Assembly (NCBI GenBank): GCA_016788295.1
Contig: JAEUSY010000005.1
Coordinates: forward strand, 62,001 to 126,000
Reading direction: 5' to 3'
Length of the DNA stretch: 64,000 bases
Source of the DNA: Flavobacteriales bacterium
GTDB lineage: Bacteria > Bacteroidota > Bacteroidia > Flavobacteriales_F > PHOS-HE28
Part shown: positions 53,586-62,301 of the stretch, one piece after another
How the letters are laid out: each line of letters starts with the position of its first letter
Numbering within the stretch: position 1 is the stretch's first letter
Position numbers and translations under genes: made by a program
Notes under the pieces: model-generated
What the model saw: only the letters and a program-made list of their open reading frames with translations
Told to the model about the DNA's origin: nothing
Databases searched by the model: none

Positions 53586-54176
53586 ATGAGAATGACACTC
53601 GCCGAATTCTTGCAATTACTGGGTCTTTTCACCGCTGGTGGGCTGGTAGTCCTCGGAGCTGTCGTATACCTACTCAAGCATGTACTGAAGCGCTGGATAG
53701 ATCGAACATTCGCAACTAAGGAAAAGGAGATCGACCTTCAGAATAGATTGCTTGAACATCAGGCACAAGTGACTTTTTCATCGCTTCATGTTCAGCGCGC
53801 GGATGCCATCCGCAACATCTATGACAAACTCATTGAGTTCAAAGCAGCGGTACTTGATGTGGTTAACCGTGCACATCTCAACGATGGTAAAGGCCAGGAT
53901 AGGTTCGCTAAGTTTTGGACCCTTGCACTGGAACTCCACACCATGGTTGAGCGCGAAGGCATCTACCTGGACCAGAAGACCTGCGATCTGATCCTCAAGG
54001 TCACCAATAGCTACGACCAAGCAGCACTTACAATGCAGGTTGGTGCCGGGGTACCGATAGATTACGCTGCCTATGTTCCTAAGTTGGAACGATCCCGTGA
54101 GATTATCCAGAAGGATTGCCTTGGCGCATTAGCAGAGCTGCAAGAACAATTCAGGAAAATACTTGGTGTGGTGTGA
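53586..54176 (+). CDS. Membrane-anchored helical protein of unknown function
   Basis: 196 residues. One N-terminal membrane helix (FTAGGLVVLGAVVYLLKHVL, about 15-34), then an all-helical soluble region (TKEKEIDLQNRLLEHQAQVT, RNIYDKLIEFKAAVLDVVNR). Not recognised. It lies upstream of the restriction-modification genes and is AT-richer than the core genome. Confidence 0.7.
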   Translation: MRMTLAEFLQLLGLFTAGGLVVLGAVVYLLKHVLKRWIDRTFATKEKEIDLQNRLLEHQAQVTFSSLHVQRADAIRNIYDKLIEFKAAVLDVVNRAHLNDGKGQDRFAKFWTLALELHTMVEREGIYLDQKTCDLILKVTNSYDQAALTMQVGAGVPIDYAAYVPKLERSREIIQKDCLGALAELQEQFRKILGVV

Positions 54177-54317
54177 AGCGGGGATCCGTAAGGCCACCAT
54201 AATACAGATTGACCTTGTGAACCTGAATCCTCACTTCACATGGTCGTTTACTATCGAGTCCTGCGGTATTCCCCTTAAAGTGCATGCTCCACTCGATGAT
54301 GCTGCGTATGACCAGAG

Positions 54318-55220
54318 CTATGGATAACTCTGACGCTTGTTAAAGACATGGTGGCGTCTTTCCAAGATAAGAGCGTCATCCCAAACATTCTGGTAGCTGC
54401 TATGACCGATCGCTATCTCAAGATAGGGCGTGATATGCCTATCTGCGAGAACAGTCTTATATGCTACCCTATAGTACATCCCAACTACAAGGGTCAACCG
54501 ATAAAGAGCATAGAGGCGGGCTTGCTCTGTGTCATTCACTTTACCGAATAATTGGTCGTCGTCAGTGAAAAAGCTCAATGTGGTCCCGATTTGGTTGTAG
54601 AAATCCCACGGTAGATCGTCCTCGTGTTCCAATAATTTTGCCGCTGCTTCTCGCATCCTCTCGCGCTGATAATAGAAGTTGCGGGCGAACGGATCAATAG
54701 TGCCCACGCGTTCTCCACCATCCCACTTGCTGACCATTAGCTTGTGGATATGCCTCGCGTTCTGCGGATCCCACTTCTCATAGTAGTTGCCTCTTTCTTC
54801 AGAGATGCGATCGTGCGGACCAAGTAGTTCAACGTTAAGGTCATGCCAATGAAGCAAAATCGAGGCGATGTAGGTTTCAATCTTGTTGCGCTGATTGTAC
54901 TTCTTGCGCATCGATGGCCAATGGACAATGATCAGTTGGAAAGCATAAGATGTCACGAACGCCCCCACTAGAACGGAAATAATGCTGAAGGTCTGCAAGA
55001 GAATGAGGTGTTCATGCTCATTGAGGATAGCCCTTAACCAAAGCTCTTGGATCAACCAGTAGGATAGAGATAGGACGAAAGCCGCATTCAGCTTGAATGA
55101 TGTTTCTTGCCATGCAAATTCATTAATGGGACGGTAGTCTTTGCTCTCAAAGTCAGCGCCGAATACCGTTATGATGGATTTTTCAACTGGACGACCATAG
55201 CGGTTATAGAGTTTGAACAT
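54318..55220 (-). CDS. Membrane protein of unknown function linked to the MmeI-type gene
   Basis: 300 residues from MFKLYNRYGRPVEK. Two membrane helices lie at about 46-62 (FVLSLSYWLIQELWL) and 73-95 (LLQTFSIISVLVGAFVTSYA), followed by a 200-residue soluble, helix-rich domain. It starts 37 bp behind the stop of the restriction-modification gene on the same strand, so it is probably co-transcribed. No catalytic motif or known family. Confidence 0.75.
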   Translation of the reverse strand: MFKLYNRYGRPVEKSIITVFGADFESKDYRPINEFAWQETSFKLNAAFVLSLSYWLIQELWLRAILNEHEHLILLQTFSIISVLVGAFVTSYAFQLIIVHWPSMRKKYNQRNKIETYIASILLHWHDLNVELLGPHDRISEERGNYYEKWDPQNARHIHKLMVSKWDGGERVGTIDPFARNFYYQRERMREAAAKLLEHEDDLPWDFYNQIGTTLSFFTDDDQLFGKVNDTEQARLYALYRLTLVVGMYYRVAYKTVLADRHITPYLEIAIGHSSYQNVWDDALILERRHHVFNKRQSYP

Positions 55221-55257
55221 GGCGAGGCGAAATCTATTCGGCAAATGATAGGAGCAG

Positions 55258-57996
55258 CTACCTCTTCCTCTTCCCCCCCAACACCCCTCCCACCACCTCC
55301 TCATACCGCTCGAACAAATACCCCACCCGTTCGGCTTCGCTGGTGAAGGGTTTGGTGCGGTAGCACTTGTCCACGGCGCGGTCCAGGGCTTGGTGGGCCT
55401 TGACGAGATCGGCGGGCATGGTGAGGGGATCGTAGAGATCGGCCAAGCTGCTGCCGGGGTGGTTGGCGCGGGCATCGAGCACGACTTGTGCGGCGGACTC
55501 CACGGCTTCGCGCTGGGCTGCGGTGGGTGCGGATGGCCAGGGGTAGTTGTTGTAGACGATCTTGTTGGAGTAGCGGTAATCACTCTTTAGTCTACCAGCG
55601 ACTGCGCGCATCCAACTCATGTGCATCGTGGATGTAAGCACACCAAAGTGGAACAAGGTGGCCTTAGGGATGATCAGGCATAGGTTCGAGGCGATGGTCT
55701 TTGCATCCATGAACCCTATGGGCGCGAATGCGCGACGTTCGGAGGACACACTGGGGACGATCAAGAAATTGCCCCTTTCCGGCTGCCTGTCCTCGTCAAA
55801 CAGTGCTGGTGTCGCAGCCTTGGCTCTCGTTGCTGCTTTGGTGCTTGCGTTGCGGAAACGACGGATGCGCTCGATCCGCTCTCTTACATAGGGCAACTCC
55901 CTCAACTCCGCAGGTGAGGTGTGCTTCAACCAAAGACAATAGCGTTCCTCGCCATTGATGAACTCTTGCGCACCAACGAACGGGCGGATGTACTTCTTCG
56001 AGCCTGGCTCAAGCTTGACGAACTCACGCATCTCCTCCTTCGTGAATAACAAGTTGCCATCATCAGTGGGTTGACTGCCCTTCATCATCTCCGGCACATT
56101 GCAGATCGGCTTACTGCGGCTGGGGATCAAGATATCTCGACCGGCAACGAGGTAGGGATTGATGTTGTCCACCACTTCCATGGTGGGTTCGGCCTTAGGT
56201 TCACTGTAGCTGTAGAGGCGCTTCTTGAGCACATCGTGGTCCGCGAAGCCGATGATGACGCAGTGGACGGCCGCCACGCCGCGGGCCTCGTTGTTCCAGC
56301 GGAAGGTGCGGTGCGCGAAGTGGATCTTGATGCCTTGTGCGAGCAGCGGTGCCCACAGGGCGGCGACCTGTTCCCCTTGGACAATGCTGTTGGTGCTGAC
56401 GAAGGCACAGGTGGAGCCGCCATGCCCATGCTTTTTCATGTAGCGCGCGGCGAGCCCGTACCACGCGCACACAAAGTCCAGGATGCCGCTGTTGGGGGCG
56501 TTGTCCATGGCAGCGAGCAGGTCGGTGCGCATGTCTGCGCTCATAAGCTTGCTGCCTACAAAGGGCGGATTGCCCAGTATGTAGTCGTAATGCTTGCCGG
56601 GCGGCAGAGGTGCGCTCCAATCGGTGCGGAGGGCGTTGGCGTGGATGACGGTGGCGCTTTTGCGGAGGGGGATGCGGAGTACGTATTCACCGAATGCCTG
56701 GCTGATCTCCTGGTTCATCTGGTGGTCCGTGAGCCAGAGGGCCACCTGGGCGATCTGTGCGGGGAAGTCCTCGATCTCGATGCCGTAGAACTGGTCCACG
56801 TTGAGGCGGATGAGCTGGTCCACGTTGGTGACCTGCTGGCCTTTCATGAGGGCACGGATCACTTCCACCTCCAGGCGGCGCAGTTCGCGGTAGGTGATGA
56901 CGAGGAAGTTGCCGCAGCCGCAGGCGGGATCGAGGAAGCGGAGCTCGCTGAGCTTTTTGTGGAAGGCCTGCAGCTTGGGCTTGCTGGCCTTCACCTTGTT
57001 GAACTCCTCCCACAGTTCATCGAGGAAGAGGGGCTGGATGAGCTTGAGGATGTTGGCCTCGCTGGTGTAGTGGGCACCCAGGTCGCGGCGGGCCTTGGGG
57101 TCCATGACGCTTTGGAAGAGGGCGCCGAAGATGGCGGGGCTGATGCGGCTCCAGTTGAGGGCGGCGGCCTCCAGGAGGGTGACGCGCATGCCGGCATCCC
57201 AATCGGCCATGGGGAGGTGCTCTTCGAAGAGCTTGCCGTTCACATAGGGGAAGGCGGCGAAGCGTTCGTCCAGCCTGTTGCTGCGCTGTGCGGGCGGGGT
57301 GTTGAGCACCTGGAAGAGGCGCTCCAGCTTGGGGCCGAGGTCGCTGCCATCCTCGCTGGTGTGGCCTTCGAGCCAGTCGTAGAAGAGCTCGTTCTCGAAG
57401 ATGCTGGTATCGTCGGCAAAGAGGATGAAGAGGAGGCGGACGAGGTAGACCTCGAGGGCGTGGCCTTCGTAGCCGGTGGCCTTGAGCTCATCGTGGAGGC
57501 GGCCCATGAGCTCGGCGGCGCGGATGTTGACGGGGTCCTGCTCGCGGGGTGCGCGGCTGGTGTAGCCGCTGATGAAGTCGAAGCGGTCGATGTGCTGGGG
57601 CAGGTCGGCGAGCTTGAGCTCGAAGGCCTCGCCGCTCTCCATGTGGTGGAGGTGGATGCGCTGGAAGTCGCTGACGACGATGTATTCGGGGAGCTCGTGG
57701 TCCTTGAGGCCGTGGAGGTAGCCGATGGCCTGGCCGTGGGCCTTGGCGAGGTCCTTGCCGCGGCTTTTGTGTTCCACCACGAGCTTGCCGGGCCAGTACA
57801 GGTCGATGTAGCCCTGGCGGTCGTCCAACTTCTTCACCAACTGTTCGAAGACGGCGACGCGTTTGCGGGGGATGCCGAAGACTTGGAGGAAGCCATCCCA
57901 GAAGCTTTTGGCATCGGCATCCTCGTTGTGCGCATCGCGCCATTCGTGGGCGAAGGCGGTGGCGCGGCGGCGGATCTCGTTCTTGGAGAGTGGCAT
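55258..57996 (-). CDS. MmeI-like type IIL (IIG) restriction-modification enzyme
   Basis: 912 residues, close to MmeI (919). The N-terminal nuclease carries D65-x9-E75-x-K77 (DLYWPGKLVVEHK), the PD-(D/E)xK arrangement of MmeI. A helical linker follows, then an N6-adenine methyltransferase: LGAHYTSEANILKL motif X region (307-320), FLDPACGCGNFLV motif I (354-366), GNPPFVG motif IV (475-481). The last 350 residues should hold the target-recognition domain. A single chain should methylate one adenine per site and cut about 20 nt away, protecting against phage. Start MPLSKNEIRRRA fits the family. Divergent from a small membrane-protein gene. Confidence 0.93.
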   Translation of the reverse strand: MPLSKNEIRRRATAFAHEWRDAHNEDADAKSFWDGFLQVFGIPRKRVAVFEQLVKKLDDRQGYIDLYWPGKLVVEHKSRGKDLAKAHGQAIGYLHGLKDHELPEYIVVSDFQRIHLHHMESGEAFELKLADLPQHIDRFDFISGYTSRAPREQDPVNIRAAELMGRLHDELKATGYEGHALEVYLVRLLFILFADDTSIFENELFYDWLEGHTSEDGSDLGPKLERLFQVLNTPPAQRSNRLDERFAAFPYVNGKLFEEHLPMADWDAGMRVTLLEAAALNWSRISPAIFGALFQSVMDPKARRDLGAHYTSEANILKLIQPLFLDELWEEFNKVKASKPKLQAFHKKLSELRFLDPACGCGNFLVITYRELRRLEVEVIRALMKGQQVTNVDQLIRLNVDQFYGIEIEDFPAQIAQVALWLTDHQMNQEISQAFGEYVLRIPLRKSATVIHANALRTDWSAPLPPGKHYDYILGNPPFVGSKLMSADMRTDLLAAMDNAPNSGILDFVCAWYGLAARYMKKHGHGGSTCAFVSTNSIVQGEQVAALWAPLLAQGIKIHFAHRTFRWNNEARGVAAVHCVIIGFADHDVLKKRLYSYSEPKAEPTMEVVDNINPYLVAGRDILIPSRSKPICNVPEMMKGSQPTDDGNLLFTKEEMREFVKLEPGSKKYIRPFVGAQEFINGEERYCLWLKHTSPAELRELPYVRERIERIRRFRNASTKAATRAKAATPALFDEDRQPERGNFLIVPSVSSERRAFAPIGFMDAKTIASNLCLIIPKATLFHFGVLTSTMHMSWMRAVAGRLKSDYRYSNKIVYNNYPWPSAPTAAQREAVESAAQVVLDARANHPGSSLADLYDPLTMPADLVKAHQALDRAVDKCYRTKPFTSEAERVGYLFERYEEVVGGVLGGKRKR

Positions 57997-58172
57997 TTGT
58001 ATTTATCTGGTATCCAGCCTTAGATCGGATGGACAAGATTGGCAATGGTTCTTGATACAATGCAACTTGATCGGAAGCAATTTTCCACACATGCGAGGGG
58101 TGATCCGCCAACACCGGACATAAGCCCAGGTCGAATAGAGCGTTAAGACCCGTTTGAGAATAACTTTCAGCC

Positions 58173-58595
58173 ATGGATACAATCATCGTCCTTGGTGTTG
58201 TTGGTTCCGTAGCTTCAATCATCGGCATCTTCTTGCCGGCCAAAGGCTGGCGTCATAGGGTAGTGCACGTCGTCTATGGTTTGGCCATTGCTGGATTAGG
58301 TGTTGGCATCATGGACAAAAGCAAAGAACTTGATCGCATTAATGATGTCGAAAGAGCTGCGCAAAAGATGATAGCCGACTTTGACATGAACTACACGTAT
58401 AACGGTTTTATTCAGGCGAGTCTTGCATTTTTAGAGAAGAATAGAGACCTCTACCCAGATAGCTATGCAAGAGCAAAAGCACTTTGTGAGTCTCATGACT
58501 GCTGGTCAAACAATGGGGCCGAACCGGTTGAAATCGCATATACTATGAAAGGCTTACTTTCGGGAATTGCAACCATTCAGTCGGGCAATGAATAA
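58173..58595 (+). CDS. Small membrane protein of unknown function
   Basis: 140 residues. Two membrane helices at about 3-24 and 32-48 (VVHVVYGLAIAGLGVGIM) precede a soluble helical tail with two Cys near CESHDC. It is divergent from the MmeI-type gene (176 bp between starts). TAACTTTC at 58161-58168 is one base off the -7 consensus. AT-richer than the core genome; no family recognised. Confidence 0.65.
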   Translation: MDTIIVLGVVGSVASIIGIFLPAKGWRHRVVHVVYGLAIAGLGVGIMDKSKELDRINDVERAAQKMIADFDMNYTYNGFIQASLAFLEKNRDLYPDSYARAKALCESHDCWSNNGAEPVEIAYTMKGLLSGIATIQSGNE

Positions 58596-58836
58596 TGCAG
58601 CCGACAGCACTTCCGCCGCCCCCCGCAGGGTCTCACGCAGTGGACCCTTCCCCAGCCGGGATTTTGCCCAACACGATTGAACCGCATGGTACTTGCCTCC
58701 TTCGGTATCCCATGAATGGGCGTGGTTGGCACGTGGTGTAGATATCACTCAACCGCCACACGGTCTCACCCAGTGGCCCCTGCCCTTCCATATGGCAGGC
58801 ACAACCACCATCCTCCTACCTTCACCCTCCACCACG

Positions 58837-59125
58837 ATGGGTGTAGAATATGCCTTGCACTGCGCCGCCTGCGGCTACCACAACCCGCACAGTTGTGCGG
58901 GTGTGGAGGCGGGCATGGCCGTAACGCTGAGCACCGTGCATTGCGCTGCGTGCAAGCAGCTGTACGATGTGCCTGTGTTCGAGCACGGGAACGGGGTTAC
59001 CGCGCCCCCCCCTGCGGTGCCCCAGGAACAAGGCCCATGCGGTGGTGGCCTGGAGCCATCCGGGGCCATGCCCGGTGTGTGGGCGGCCGATCAGCAAGTT
59101 GGGCCAGAGCGCGGTGTGGGATTGA
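58837..59125 (+). pseudogene. Frameshifted zinc-ribbon protein gene
   Basis: The first part (MGVEYALHCAACGYHN, then VHCAACKQLYDVPVFEHGNG) gives two CxxC knuckles in frame 1. A further CPVCGRPISK is read in frame 2 and ends at 59125. Dropping one base from the run of seven C at 59004-59010 joins both into one protein of about 95 residues with three CxxC motifs. Either a recent loss, a sequence error in the homopolymer, or a slippery site. Frame 1 as it stands runs on to 59280 without domain-like sequence. Confidence 0.6.
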
Positions 59126-59200
59126 GGCCGTCCGCAATGCGGGCAATGGACAACACGTCCGCCGCCTCTCGTGGTCCTACTTGCCCCTACCAATTGCACC

Positions 59201-59234
59201 AAAATAGAACGGCCCCGCCGAGCCGGGGCCGTTC
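59201..59234 (-). terminator. Rho-independent terminator of the FN3 protein gene
   Basis: The minus strand has GAACGGCCCCG, a 5-base loop and CGGGGCCGTTC, then CTATTTTGG. It is 43 bp behind the FN3 gene stop. Confidence 0.75.
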
Positions 59235-59276
59235 ATGTGAACAGTACGTCTGCCTCAGGGCAGGAAGGCGCCGGTG

Positions 59277-59894
59277 TTAGCGCACCAGCGTGAAGGCCAC
59301 ATCGCTCCAAGGGCTCTTACCCTTGGTGCCGATGGCCCGTACGCGGAACCAATGCACTTTGGTGCTGGTAAGACCGGCCACCACATGCTTGATCCGCGTG
59401 GTCTCTGCCACCTGCTTCCACGCGCCGGCATCATCGGGCGACACGCTGTTGTGCTCGATCACATAGATCGAAGCACCACGTGTAGTGGCCCAATCCAGGC
59501 GCGCTTCGCCGGTGTGGTCACTGATCCGCGCGCGGAGCTTCAGGGGCATGGGCAGCCCTTCCGAAGTACGCACGGAACTGCGCAGGAAGAAGCCTGCGTT
59601 GAGGATCAGCTCCTCGTCGTCGCCGGCAATGCTGGCAACACCTGCAGCAAGCCTGTCGATGACCTCCTTCAGCTCGCGCTTGCGCTTCTCGCGCAAGGCC
59701 ACTGCGGTGCGGCCTCCATCGGCTGCGGCGGTGATCGCCTCCTCCAAGGCTTGTCGCTTCTCGGCCACCTCGAGAAGAAGAGCGGACAGGGTGGCAAAAG
59801 CAGCGTTGTCTTTCAAACGCGCTTCGATGAACAATACGCGCAGGAGCAGGTCCTTTGCGCTAAGGCGGTTCAAGCGCCGTACTAACTTTCCCAT
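59277..59894 (-). CDS. Fibronectin type III domain protein
   Basis: 205 residues from MGKLVRRLNRLSAK. An N-terminal helical region (about 1-95) with SALLLEVAEKRQALEEAITA precedes an FN3 domain at about 118-204 (LRARISDHTGEARLDWATTR, HWFRVRAIGTKGKSPWSD). No signal peptide. Similar helix-plus-FN3 proteins are common in Bacteroidota with no known function. Terminator follows. Confidence 0.78.
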   Translation of the reverse strand: MGKLVRRLNRLSAKDLLLRVLFIEARLKDNAAFATLSALLLEVAEKRQALEEAITAAADGGRTAVALREKRKRELKEVIDRLAAGVASIAGDDEELILNAGFFLRSSVRTSEGLPMPLKLRARISDHTGEARLDWATTRGASIYVIEHNSVSPDDAGAWKQVAETTRIKHVVAGLTSTKVHWFRVRAIGTKGKSPWSDVAFTLVR

Positions 59895-60115
59895 CTTAGG
59901 GGGTATAGGGGCAAGGCAGGCGAAAGCCATACCTCACCGTTGGTGTGATCCGTTCCTCACATCCGCTCGAAGGAGGGGATGCGCGGTTCGATCCTGCAAA
60001 GGGTATCCTGCACGACACCAAGGCATCGTTGGACAATGACCTTCCAGCCTGTTGCGAACGACGGCAACAGAACGATGAGCAGCCATGGTCTGGGGCTCGG
60101 ACCAGACAGCACTGA

Positions 60116-61126
60116 TCAGTGGACGAACCGGGGAGTGAACGAACGGGGCGGTCCCCGGCTTTCCCACAACTCCAGATCGAGGCGCTGGCTCAATGCACGG
60201 GTCACTTCCACCCTTCCCGGCGCCAGCTCGTCCATAATGCCCAGCAAGCGTCTTGCAAAGGCCAATAGAACTGTGATGGCCGTGGGACTGGGACAGACCC
60301 GGATCTCACGGACCAAGGAAATGTGCATGAGGAGGTGATGCACATGCGGCATCACCCAATAGCTTTCCCCGGTAAGCCTCGACCATTCCGCCTCTGGGAT
60401 GTACTCAACGGTGAACAGTGCGTCGAAATTTCCCGCTTCATAAAGTGCCTTTCTGATGCGCAACCTTTCGCGGGCCGCATCATCCATGCGCCGCCGGCGC
60501 CAAAAGAACAGGACGGAGATGAGGGAGATCCAGGCACGCACAACCACAGGCTTCGGTGCGGCCTTGAACCCATCGGCTCCTTCCAAGGGAGCAGGAACGG
60601 GCCCTTCAGCGCCCTCAATGGCCATGCATTCATCTGCGTCAGACACAACAGTCCCTTCGGCCGGACATTCTTCACCATCCAAGTGAGCACCGCGACCTGT
60701 GCGGGCGTTCAATGCCGCTAACGCCCCAGTAAAGTCATTGAACGTTGCGTCCATGACATTGGACTTTCCGCCGATGTCATTGAACTCTGTGCCAATGTCA
60801 TTGGACTTTCCGGCAAAGTCATTGGACTTTGTGCCAATGTCATTGGACTTTGCGGCAATGTCATTGATCTCTGCTCCAATGTCATTTGATTTCCCGCCAA
60901 TGACATTGAACTCTGCTCCAATGTCATTTGACTTTGGGTCAATGTCATTGAACTCTGCTCCAATGTCATTTGACTTTGCGGCAATGTCATTGGGATCTGC
61001 GCCAGTGTCACTGGACTTTCCGGCAAAGTCATTGGACATGGTCTTCATGCTCCCGTGCATGCCAAGGCCATCGGATGCCTTTCCGGGCACCTCTCCTTTG
61101 CGCTGGGGCATTCCTGAACCTTCCAC
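60116..61126 (-). CDS. Heptad-repeat protein with C-terminal unknown domain
   Basis: 336 residues. Residues 30-134 are fifteen copies of a 7-residue unit, typically KSNDIGA or EFNDIGG, with consensus (K/E)(S/F)ND(I/F)xx. An acidic linker follows, then a basic or hydrophobic stretch (VRAWISLISVLFFWRRRR, about 196-213) and a soluble domain of about 120 residues (MDDAARERLRIRKALYEAGN and after). The start could also be MKTMSND at 61048. No domain recognised; hydrophobic residues at positions 2 and 5 fit a coiled-coil register only in part. Confidence 0.55.
   Translation of the reverse strand: MEGSGMPQRKGEVPGKASDGLGMHGSMKTMSNDFAGKSSDTGADPNDIAAKSNDIGAEFNDIDPKSNDIGAEFNVIGGKSNDIGAEINDIAAKSNDIGTKSNDFAGKSNDIGTEFNDIGGKSNVMDATFNDFTGALAALNARTGRGAHLDGEECPAEGTVVSDADECMAIEGAEGPVPAPLEGADGFKAAPKPVVVRAWISLISVLFFWRRRRMDDAARERLRIRKALYEAGNFDALFTVEYIPEAEWSRLTGESYWVMPHVHHLLMHISLVREIRVCPSPTAITVLLAFARRLLGIMDELAPGRVEVTRALSQRLDLELWESRGPPRSFTPRFVH
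60725..61039. repeat. Fifteen tandem copies of a 21-bp unit
   Basis: The unit on the plus strand resembles CAATGTCATTGGACTTTGCGG, so the array is a minisatellite. Because 21 is a multiple of three, every copy adds seven codons. All three frames of the minus strand and at least one of the plus strand stay open through much of it. Confidence 0.85.
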
Positions 61127-61620
61127 AACACAAAGAATTGCTCAAGACAAGATCTTTTAATCTAAACCATGGACTTTAGTGTTAACGATCGATCATGAAT
61201 TCGCGAGGGATCTCCACACGACCTCTCGGCTTGGGATGATCGTAGAGCAGTTGACCTTGATCCCGGCCATTGCATCGCACACCATTTCGGCGAGGTTATT
61301 TGAAGCCACCTCGAAATGATCCTTCGGGACGCTTACGCCAATGCTTCAGCGACGGAGCACTACGACGGCGCCTCTTACGGCCATGCTGCGTTGCTCAACC
61401 CTTACAAAGCGTCCAGCTATGCGCGTTGTCACTCCGGGCATGACCCGGAGTCGCGCCTTGGCTGGCAGAAAGATCCATCCTGCCCGGTCCCCGGGGCCTC
61501 GGCACAAATACGATCTCGTGGTGGCTTCCAGATCAACGCTTTCGACCAGGAAGTGAACAGCCGGGAACGAGCCAGGAGGCAGCGCAGTTCATTAGGAAGC
61601 AAGGGCCGTGTGCAAAGGCA
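61127..61620. other. Intergenic region without a convincing gene
   Basis: Some 494 bp between the repeat-protein gene and the response regulator gene. A plus-strand frame at 61316-61723 is open but lacks domain-like sequence and overlaps the regulator. The stretch holds one inverted repeat (61431-61451). Confidence 0.55.
61431..61451. repeat. REP-like inverted repeat
   Basis: ACTCCGGG and CCCGGAGT arms separated by CATGA. This is of the widespread intergenic hairpin type; role unknown. Confidence 0.55.
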
Positions 61621-62301
61621 TCAGCGCGAACGGCGGAGCAGCTTCCAGTTGAACGCTGCACGCAATAGTCCTTGCCGGTTCGAAACACCCAACTTCTCGA
61701 AGATGCTGGCGCGATGGGCGTGAATGGTGTTCGTACTGAGCTTCATTCGCTCAGCTACCATGGCGTAGGTGGGGTCATCGTGCGCACAGATCTCCTCGAT
61801 CACTTCCATTTCCCGCTTGGTCAGGCAACGGATCACTTGTTCCCTTCCTTCCGGGAACGACGCGGGGGTCTTGGTCCTGCCCGTAAGGTGCGATCGCATC
61901 AGTTCATTCATGTAATACCCGGTGGTGCTCACTTGGTCCAATGCCTGGTGGAGCTCCTCCTTATCGATGGATTTCGAGATCATACTGCGGGCCCCCAACT
62001 TCACGGCCTTCGAGACCTCTTCCGGAGAGGGCTCATAGCACAGGAGCATGATCGGCAGGGTATCATGCTGGTTGGTGCGCATCCACTCCAGTGTTGAGAA
62101 GCCGTCGCGCACCGGCATGCACGCATCGATCAGTGCAATGTCCACGCGCCCGACGTTCGCAATCGCTTGCTCGTAATCCGCTCCATTGGCTGCGAGCAAT
62201 ATGACCTCGCCGCGCGGCCATGTGTTGAGCATGGCCGAGATACCATAGCATACCATACGGTGATCATCAACAATGGCGATCCGAAGGGAATGCATCGACA
62301 T
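61621..62301 (-). CDS. NarL/LuxR-family response regulator
   Basis: 226 residues from MSMHSLRIAIVDDHRM (the ATG two codons later is also possible). The receiver has the acidic pair Asp12/Asp13, phospho-acceptor Asp59 (ALIDACMPVRDG) and Lys110 (MISKS). The usual Thr/Ser near residue 88 is Cys (MLLCYEPS), which may affect signalling. The output domain at about 160-220 is a LuxR-type HTH (LTKREMEVIEEICAHDDPTY, STNTIHAHRASIFEKLGVSN). No histidine kinase gene lies nearby, so the partner is elsewhere. Divergent from the next gene across a 494-bp gap. Confidence 0.92.
   Translation of the reverse strand: MSMHSLRIAIVDDHRMVCYGISAMLNTWPRGEVILLAANGADYEQAIANVGRVDIALIDACMPVRDGFSTLEWMRTNQHDTLPIMLLCYEPSPEEVSKAVKLGARSMISKSIDKEELHQALDQVSTTGYYMNELMRSHLTGRTKTPASFPEGREQVIRCLTKREMEVIEEICAHDDPTYAMVAERMKLSTNTIHAHRASIFEKLGVSNRQGLLRAAFNWKLLRRSR

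Noticed and set aside
56071-58023. Plus-strand open frame of 650 codons opposite the MmeI-type gene
   Set aside because: It is antisense to a gene with intact nuclease and methyltransferase motifs, and its low-complexity Glu/Val/Gly composition is typical of a GC-rich shadow frame.
60725-61039. Possible CRISPR array from the regular 21-bp repeats
   Set aside because: There are no unique spacers: units abut directly, are degenerate and keep a coding frame, so it is a minisatellite. No cas genes are present.
61316-61723. Plus-strand 135-codon frame in the intergenic region
   Set aside because: Arg/Ser-rich without domain pattern, includes the REP-like hairpin and runs into the response regulator gene.
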